The notes beneath the pieces were generated by a model, which saw nothing but the letters and a program-made list of their open reading frames with translations, searched no databases and had not been told where the DNA came from. Below, one piece after another: positions 58,201 to 64,000 of a stretch of 64,000 nucleotides of DNA. The position numbers and the translations under genes were made by a program. The DNA lies in contig NC_079420.1 in assembly GCF_026213295.1 (NCBI RefSeq), positions 13,180,374 through 13,244,373 of the forward strand, given 5' to 3'. How positions within the stretch are numbered: the first letter of the stretch is position 1; the number at the start of each line of letters is the position of its first letter. The DNA is from Gadus chalcogrammus. Taxonomy: Eukaryota > Chordata > Actinopteri > Gadiformes > Gadidae.

Positions 58201-60875
58201 CAACAAGCCAGCACGTCAGGAGCAGTTAGGGTTAAGTGTCTTGCTCAGGGACACATCAACACCTAGTTAGGAGGAGCTGGGGATTGAACTAGCAACCTCT
58301 CGGTTACAAGACAACTGCTCTACCTCCTGAGCTAAGCCATCCCCTTTTCGTAATCTCTGCAGTTATTTTGGAATCCAATTGTGAAACCTTGGACGCCCAC
58401 ATGATGCATGAATGCTTGAATCACTTGAAGTAGTAAACACGGAAGTAAGGCGGAAGGTAGTTTGTCGACGTCAGTTCAAGACGCCACTGATTGGTCAAAT
58501 TTGCGGGAAAGTTGCGTTGGTTGGTTAAAATTCCGACACCGCACTTAATTCGCAGTGATTGGTTGATGTTGCGTTGAAGTTGCAAATCGCAGCATCGCGA
58601 AATCCTGGAGGGACTGCTTATTGCAACGGATGTCCGTTGAGCTCCCCCTCCTCCCAGCGGTTAATATCCCGGTGTTGTCTGTAGCCTACAATGTGGTCAA
58701 ATTAGTTTCCTCTGCTACTCTCGTCCCCCTCCACAGTGTGTGCAGTGGATCGACGATGCCAAGCTGAACCAGCTGAGGAGAGAGGGAATACGCTACGCTC
58801 GCATCCAGCTCTACCACGACGACATCTACTTCATACCCAGGGGAGTGGTCCACCAGTTCAAAACGGTGTCGGCCGTCTGCAGCCTAGCCTGGCACATCCG
58901 CCTCCGGCAGTATCACCAAGAGGAAGAGGAGGAGAAGGGGGAAGATGAGACGCTCACGCCGACACGGTCGCCGCTTCGACTCGATGAGGAAGAGGACGAC
59001 GAAGATAATGACGATGATGGCGAGGAGGAGGAGGAGGACGACGACGACGACGACGAGAGAGATAGGACAAAGGACTGTCACGCTCGTTCGAAGATGTCAC
59101 CAGACTTTGGTGACAGAAGAAGAGAGGGCTGGAGGGACCCCTCTTCGCAAGGACACACGGGGGTCTACAAGGAGGAAGAGGTGGAGACGGACGGGAAGCC
59201 GCCAGCAGACGACTGCTCGCCCACGCCCAGTCTAGACCTCATCAAGAAGGAGAGGGAGGATGGTCTGCTTGCAGAGAGCCTAATGGAGGTTACACCCAAA
59301 AAGGAGAATGGGGAGGGGGTTGGGGGAGGCCAGGGAGAGGCCAGGGATGCAGCCACTCGGACACTATATAAAGGGGTAGTAGAGGAAGGAGAGGCTGGTG
59401 CTCCCTGGACGCTACAGCACATCAAAAAAGAGCAAGATGTGATAGAGGAGAGGCCGCAGAAGCCTACTCTCAAAGAGGAGAGGCCGCAGAAGCCTACTCT
59501 CAAAGAGGAGAGGCCGCAGAAGACTACTCTCAAAGAGGAGAGGACGCAGAAGCCTACTCTCAAAGAGGAGAGGACGCAGAAGCCTACTCTCAAAGAGGAG
59601 AGGACGCAGAAGCCTACTCTTAAAGAGGAGAGGCCGCAAAAGCCTTCTCTCAAAGAGGAGAGGCCGCAGAAGCCTACTCTAGCAGAGGACAGGCAGCAGA
59701 AGCCTACTCTGGCAGAGGACAGGCAGCAGAAGCCTACTCTGGCAGAGGACAGGCAGCAGAAGCCTACTTTCACAGAAGATAGGCCGCAGAAGCCTACTTT
59801 CACAGAAGAGAGGCCGCAGAAGCCTACTCTGGCAGAAGAGAGGCAGCAGAAGCCTACTCTGGCAGAAGAGAGGCTGCTACAAAGCCCGGGTGTGAGAGAG
59901 AAAGCTAGAGAGGATTGTACAGGCACTTGCGTACCATCAACACCAGTCAGAAAGGATAAGGAAAAGGTAAGGGCCAAAGATAAAGAGGAGAGGGAGAAGG
60001 GGAAAGACAGGGAGAAGAAGGAAAAAGAGAGGGGGAAAGAGAAGGAGCGGGATAAGAAAGACAGGCCCAAGGACCGGGAGAGAGACAAGGAGAGGGTCAG
60101 GGAGAGGGAGAAAACCAAACCTGTGGGTGTGACCTTGACACACCCACTGATCCAAGTCAAGAAGAAGGAGGAGGACGGGACGCGAGAGGGCAGTGGTCAC
60201 TCAACGCTCCCCTTTCAGAAGGAGGACAGGGGGTCCAAAGAGCCTGAGTCGGCCTCCAAAGCGCCGTCTCAGGTCAAGAGAGACAAGGAGCATGACAAAG
60301 AGCGGCCCAGCGCTCCGCCTCACACCAGGCCGGAGAGGGAGGACTCTAAAGAGGGCAGCTTGCATCGACACAAGCCCTCCCACGGGAAGAAGGAGAAGAG
60401 CAGCCACAGGGAAGGGAAGGACAGCCAAGCCCGGAGCAAGACGGCCAGAGAGGACGGAAAGCCAGGCCCCCTCAAACAAAGTCACGTCAAGAAGGAGGGA
60501 AAGAAGGACAAGGAAATCAACAACAAGGAAGAGCGAAAGAAGACCAACGCCGCTCAGGGTTTTGCTCCGCCGCCCGACCACAAACCCACACCACGAACAC
60601 TCATCACCTTTGACCTCTTCAAGCCTATGGACGCTCACCAAACGCTGCCTGTGTCCTACACAGACACGCGAGTCAAGAGTCACCATCACGGTGAATCGCG
60701 AGGCACGTCCGGCTCCAGGTTCGGAGCGGACAGTCGGACATTAACGCCCTCAAAAGTACCCAAAGCTAAGGACCCAAAGCAGGCGAAAGCCACGCCGAAC
60801 TCTGAGTCCCAGCTGTTGTTAAAACAGCCCCTTAAACCACACACCCCCCAAACCCAGAAGGACTTTTTAATATGA
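52237..60875 (+). CDS. rsbn1l: Round spermatid basic protein 1-like, with extended tail
   Basis: Eight exons: 52237-52711, 52948-53067, 53211-53893, 55342-55479, 56801-56943, 57144-57311, 57414-57525 and 58737-60875. They total 3978 nt, giving 1325 aa; human is about 846. The N-terminus is basic and low-complexity. The conserved RSBN1 core spans about residues 310-650: [106 protein letters not shown]. Family members are JmjC-like nuclear proteins related to C. elegans DPY-21, an H4K20me2 demethylase. Beyond the core, exon 8 adds an Asp/Glu run, fourteen 10-residue repeats and a Lys/Arg/Glu-rich domain. Exon 6 has a TAGCAG tandem acceptor; the second AG gives the family sequence. Synteny with tmem60 favours rsbn1l over rsbn1. 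Confidence 0.93.
53894..55341. other. rsbn1l intron 3
   Basis: No gene or recognisable mobile element; a short (CAA)n lies near 54533-54551. Confidence 0.5.
55480..56800. other. rsbn1l intron 4
   Basis: AT-rich intron; no feature was recognised. Confidence 0.5.
57872..58402 (-). pseudogene. CGGBP1-like zinc-finger pseudogene (transposon-borne)
   Basis: A candidate ATG at 58402 opens a short frame. The SINE inserts at about 58345-58093, and the zinc-finger part follows down to a stop at 57872. The frames on the two sides of the SINE do not join cleanly, so there is at least one further lesion. CGGBP1 is known to derive from a hAT transposon, which fits the terminal repeats here. The zinc-binding Cys and His residues are still present. 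Confidence 0.65.
58093..58345 (-). mobile_element. tRNA-derived SINE nested in hAT-like element
   Basis: Read on the minus strand, the head is tRNA-like. It has A box TAGCTCAGGAGG (58323-58334), anticodon-loop-like CTTGTAA and a B-box-like AGTTCAATCCCC (58279-58290). The body follows, then a tail GGATAAAAGCGTCTGCTAAC with TGTAAATTGT, typical of L2-clade-mobilised fish SINEs. The anticodon position reads TGT, suggesting a tRNA-Thr ancestor. A possible AAAAG target duplication flanks it. Confidence 0.78.
59445..59864 (+). repeat. 30-bp coding minisatellite in rsbn1l ([10 protein letters not shown])
   Basis: Fourteen tandem 10-residue units, consensus [10 protein letters not shown], grading to [10 protein letters not shown], at about residues 850-989 of rsbn1l. 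The repeat is frame-preserving and highly charged. Confidence 0.95.
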
Positions 60876-62663
60876 ATGTCTCAGCGTTTGGTTGTCTTTC
60901 TACTGTACAACTTCGCCAAGGCTGTGTGGAAGTGTCATTTTTTTTAACCGCACCCTTCCTTCATATATGATCATGTTCTAAAATCTGTTTGGCCAAAGGA
61001 CACATTCCATTGGATAGCTCACACCAACAGTCACTATGGTGATCTGAACAGAGGAGGTACTTTAAATGGGTGCTGAAGCAAGAATGTAAGTTAAATAGCA
61101 ACATTTTCTGTTGGTTGGCGAATGTATGTAGGCTTTTTTAATCAGTGACCCATCAACTGTTAGGTACTCAACCAGACCGTCTGCAAACATCTGGTCTTTC
61201 TCTTCTGCTATAGGAAACCCCAATGTTTGAAACACTTCATGCCCCTGATAGGGATTTTTTTTTTTACATATTGCTGTAGTCTTACCAGTTTTTAGTTTAA
61301 ACACTTTGAAATGTTTTCTGACTGGATTCACTGACTCACAGGGCTGTAAATACTACTGTACAGTATAGATGTATTAGCATTAAGGTGAGAAAATGTATAC
61401 AGATATTGCATATATTTTTTGTAAGATGAGTTTTATTTTCCATAGAACTTATTTATATCATTTACTGTCAGTTTTTATTTGAAACCAATGTACGTGAGAA
61501 TTTTGTAAATACATTTTATTTCCTAAGGTAAGACTTGGTAGTGTGATTTATACTCCAAAACTCTCAATAAATGGTTCAGAATATTTTGTGTGCATTCTTT
61601 GTGTTAAGACAAGTTTTAAATCGTAGAAGGACCATGGTATTTCCAAGATGAAGGAAAGATTGAGAGCCTAATGCCGGCTTCTCCGACGACGCTACTCAAT
61701 GCTACAACCAGTATGTTTTTAAAATGCCTTTAGGGGTAGGAACGTTTGTTTTTTTTTGGCCAGTGATGATTCCAAATTCTGAGTATCTCAGGTTGCCAGA
61801 TATTAAATAAAGGGGCACCGTTTGTGCAGCATTGGACGTAAAACAAACTAAATGTATCCAGATATACTAGATTTGACGCAAGCAAAAAAAGCCTGGTAAA
61901 AACCGGTCGATCGAGATCTGGCGCTGCAATTGATAGATGGAGAAAGCTTAGAACAGAAGGCTTTCAAGACCGATGCAGCATGAACTTGTTTATAATATGC
62001 AAACAATAAATTGCAAGTGTATTAACTCATCTTACAATGTAGGACTCGTCGCTCATCAGTGTCGAAATATAATTGCTCTCGTACCAAATTATATTGCAGT
62101 CGTGTAGGCAGTGTAACTCAACCTGGCAACCTGCTTGAGTCTCGGCAGGAGGGGGGCGGAGACAACTCTTCAAATGATGAATTTGGACTGCAGTACCCAT
62201 TTTGGGCGTTCGATGTCAATGTTACATCTACCATTAATATATCATGCAGAAATCTGAGAAAAGGCAATATTCCAATGATGTATATTAAGTTCTTGTTTCC
62301 TCCATGTGACGTTTCAGTCCCGTTTGGTGTATGCTAAAACGACTCCCGAAATACATAAGATGCATACATCGATTTGTCGACACAATAATCAAGTCAACTG
62401 TTTTAAACAGTGTATTTGGTAAAGCACGTACAAAAATGGTATGTAGTGTACCAGTTCTCAGATATGTGAAGTGCACCACATAAAATGAACTGACTTTTAC
62501 GAAAATGGTTTGTAACAATGAATGAATAAAAATAGTTGTGCAGTGTAACAAAGTTTCCCTTCAAGCATATCTTTAGTGGTTAAAAAACAAACAAAAAAAA
62601 ACTCCAATCTTCATCCTCAATTTGTCCTGGAGGAAGTGAAATATGACCCTAGTAGTCCATTCC
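60876..62663. other. 3' flanks of rsbn1l and tmem60 (convergent)
   Basis: Contains the rsbn1l 3' UTR with AATAAA at 61566-61571. I see no additional gene. A plus-strand frame at 62059-62337 has no recognisable similarity. Confidence 0.6.
61566..61571 (+). terminator. Polyadenylation signal of rsbn1l
   Basis: AATAAA about 690 nt after the stop, followed by a T/G-rich stretch (TTTTGTGTGCATTC) as expected downstream of a cleavage site. Confidence 0.65.
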
Positions 62664-63068
62664 TCATTCCCTTCTGTAGTGGAACACGCTGTGACCCAGT
62701 TCTACTAACGCCCCAACCAACAGGGTCCAGAGAGGTATGCACACCACGCTCAGCCAAATGTCCGTGAGCTTCTCCAGGCGGGAACACAGCGCCAAGCAAA
62801 AGCCAAGTTTCAGCAGCAGTGCTATGAGGTACCACATTGTGCGCGGCAGGTTCTGATGTCCATCTCGCGGGTTCAACGCTTGTTTACAACGACCTGCCAT
62901 CCTCGCGACCAGCATGAGGATGAGAATCGCGTCAAAGGTCCAAATGGGAAGGAATATGAGAAACCAGTTCCAGTCGATATTAGAGTCCAGCTTGAGAACC
63001 AGCATGATGAGGAAGACGAGGGCAAAAAACCAACTCAGCAGCACCCGCTGGACCAGGGACATTTTCAT
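62664..63068 (-). CDS. tmem60: Transmembrane protein 60
   Basis: A single-exon gene of 134 aa; human TMEM60 is 133. The N-terminus MKMSLVQRVLLSW matches human MRMSLAQRVLLTW. Four hydrophobic segments are visible: FFALVFLIMLVLKL, WFLIFLPIWTFDAILILML, WYLIALLLKLGFCLALCS and LSVVCIPLWTLLVGALVELG. The MAGRCK loop between segments 2 and 3 is conserved. It is a small multi-pass membrane protein of unknown function. Its position tail-to-tail with rsbn1l is the same as in human 7q11.23. The second methionine (two codons in) is a possible alternative start. Confidence 0.95.
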   Translation of the reverse strand: MKMSLVQRVLLSWFFALVFLIMLVLKLDSNIDWNWFLIFLPIWTFDAILILMLVARMAGRCKQALNPRDGHQNLPRTMWYLIALLLKLGFCLALCSRLEKLTDIWLSVVCIPLWTLLVGALVELGHSVFHYRRE

Positions 63069-64000
63069 TTACGGCGGGCCGTCTGTGTCCAATAGGCCAA
63101 GCAAGGAAACCTGTTTTGAAATGGTGCAATTAATCACATTTGAATAGCAGTGCAAAAATATTGTTAATGCCAATCTCAACGTCCCCATGACACCTACAAC
63201 ACATGTTTATTTGACAATATGGACTAATGCAGAAAAAATATAAACTAAACAAATGCAGATATTGCATGCATATCTAGGACCACGTACATGACACTCAAAA
63301 GACACACGCACACGTTTAAATTAAAGTTTGCAATAATGAACACGGCATTTACGGACTCTACTAAGTTAAAACGTTAAAAACCAAGCGGGTACGTTAAAAA
63401 CCAGTCGGGTTTCCAGCCTGATCATGCCATGCTGTCAACCTTGTTCAGTTGCTGTGACGTCACCGATACCAACGTCAAGGAAATCGGAGGTCGGAAATTA
63501 CCTATACCGATTTCTACGTTTAACAACGTAACAATGTTCTTAATTGTACTAAACGCAGTGTTAGTAAGATTATATACTCAAGAATAACTATCTATAATAG
63601 CAGTCGCGTTGGCTTTGTATATGACCACAAACGAGTAAACGATACGAGTAAAAGTTTGAATATGTGTTATCCTACCACGTCAAGTGACTCTCAAATAGAT
63701 TATACGAAAGCATACAGTCTGAATGATCCACTGTACCCCACCTGCTGACTTTCAGTGCGTTAATGCAAAATGTGGTAGCGGTACCAACCAATACATACAT
63801 GGGTACCAACTAGAGCAGGAAGGCAGGGAAGATCACGAACGCGTTGGAGAAGTGGAAATGCAACTGCGACGTAACATGTTCCGGCGGTATTTTCAAAGTT
63901 AAAGCATAGGTCCTCGACTTCTTTTATTGGTGGTCTAACCATTTTATTGGTCGTCTAGCCAACGCGCAATTGCTGCCATCTACTTTTTATTCAAAGAATA
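63069..64000. other. Upstream region of tmem60
   Basis: No coding region was supported. Two inverted CCAAT motifs (ATTGGTGG and ATTGGTCG, about 63926 and 63946) near the right edge suggest a promoter, perhaps for a divergent gene beyond the window. A short tandem ACGTTAAAAACCA repeat lies at 63369-63405. Confidence 0.45.

Larger units (their letters stand above)
57601..58616 (-). mobile_element. hAT-like element with decayed CGGBP1-like zinc finger
   Basis: Perfect 21-bp terminal inverted repeats (starting CAGTCCCTCCAGGATTTCGC) bound a 1016-bp element in rsbn1l intron 7. The 6-mer CTTATT occurs directly on both sides (57595-57600 and 58617-58622) as a target duplication, shorter than the usual 8 bp of hAT. 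Subterminal GTTGCGATT-type repeats are frequent. On the minus strand, 57872-58092 stays open and encodes [14 protein letters not shown], then [11 protein letters not shown], then a terminal KH. This is a CxxC...HxxxxxH finger strongly like human CGGBP1 (GGKLFCTSCN...). A SINE interrupts the frame upstream, so the gene is broken. Confidence 0.8.

Noticed and set aside
58265..58340. Functional tRNA-Thr gene
   Set aside because: The acceptor stem does not pair, and the sequence continues into a SINE body with an L2-type tail; it is a SINE head.
59165..60160. Minus-strand 331-codon open frame opposite rsbn1l exon 8
   Set aside because: Leu/Ser/Phe-rich shadow of a Lys/Glu-rich repetitive exon; the plus strand is clearly the coding strand.

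Overview
This is a stretch of a ray-finned (teleost) fish nuclear genome. The evidence is vertebrate genes with many GT-AG introns, fish-type LINE/SINE/MITE debris, and a very high density of long dinucleotide arrays (CA, GT, TC, GA). That repeat density recalls cod-like fishes, but I cannot name the species from sequence alone.

Layout, left to right. (1) Positions 1-15812, minus strand: two tandem patatin-like lipase genes of the PNPLA2/PNPLA3 (ATGL/adiponutrin) type. The downstream one runs off the left edge; the upstream one is complete (9 exons, 546 aa). (2) Positions 10315-20286, plus strand: two near-identical, intact 308-aa Fe(II)/2-oxoglutarate dioxygenases of the isopenicillin-N-synthase-like superfamily. 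Copy A lies wholly inside intron 1 of the lipase gene on the opposite strand; copy B lies just upstream, head-to-head with the lipase promoter. (3) Positions 21579-36750, plus: fbxl13 (DRC6, ciliary F-box/LRR protein; 20 exons, 773 aa), with lrrc17 nested antisense in one intron, as in mammals. (4) Positions 37442-40230, minus: fam185a. (5) Positions 41127-48144, minus: a fibrinogen-like gene with an FGL2 N-terminus and an FGL2 fibrinogen domain. About 1,600-1,700 residues of Pro/Thr/Lys-rich tandem repeats separate the two. This is the most unusual object in the window. (6) Positions 52237-60875, plus: rsbn1l, with a large repeat-bearing C-terminal extension. (7) Positions 62664-63068, minus: tmem60.

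The fgl2, rsbn1l and tmem60 neighbourhood matches human 7q11.23. The fbxl13/lrrc17/fam185a neighbourhood matches human 7q22. The window therefore joins two blocks that are apart on the human chromosome, which supports the FGL2 identity of the repeat-expanded gene.

Mobile and repeat content includes a 5'-truncated L2-type LINE beside a lipase splice acceptor, a TTAA-flanked fold-back MITE, and a hAT-like MITE. There is also a 1-kb hAT-like element carrying a decayed CGGBP1-like zinc finger split by a tRNA-derived SINE, and a 0.75-kb telomere-like minisatellite. All exon models were built by hand from reading frame, splice sites and remembered homologues. Exon phases sum to whole codons in every model, but no transcript data were available.
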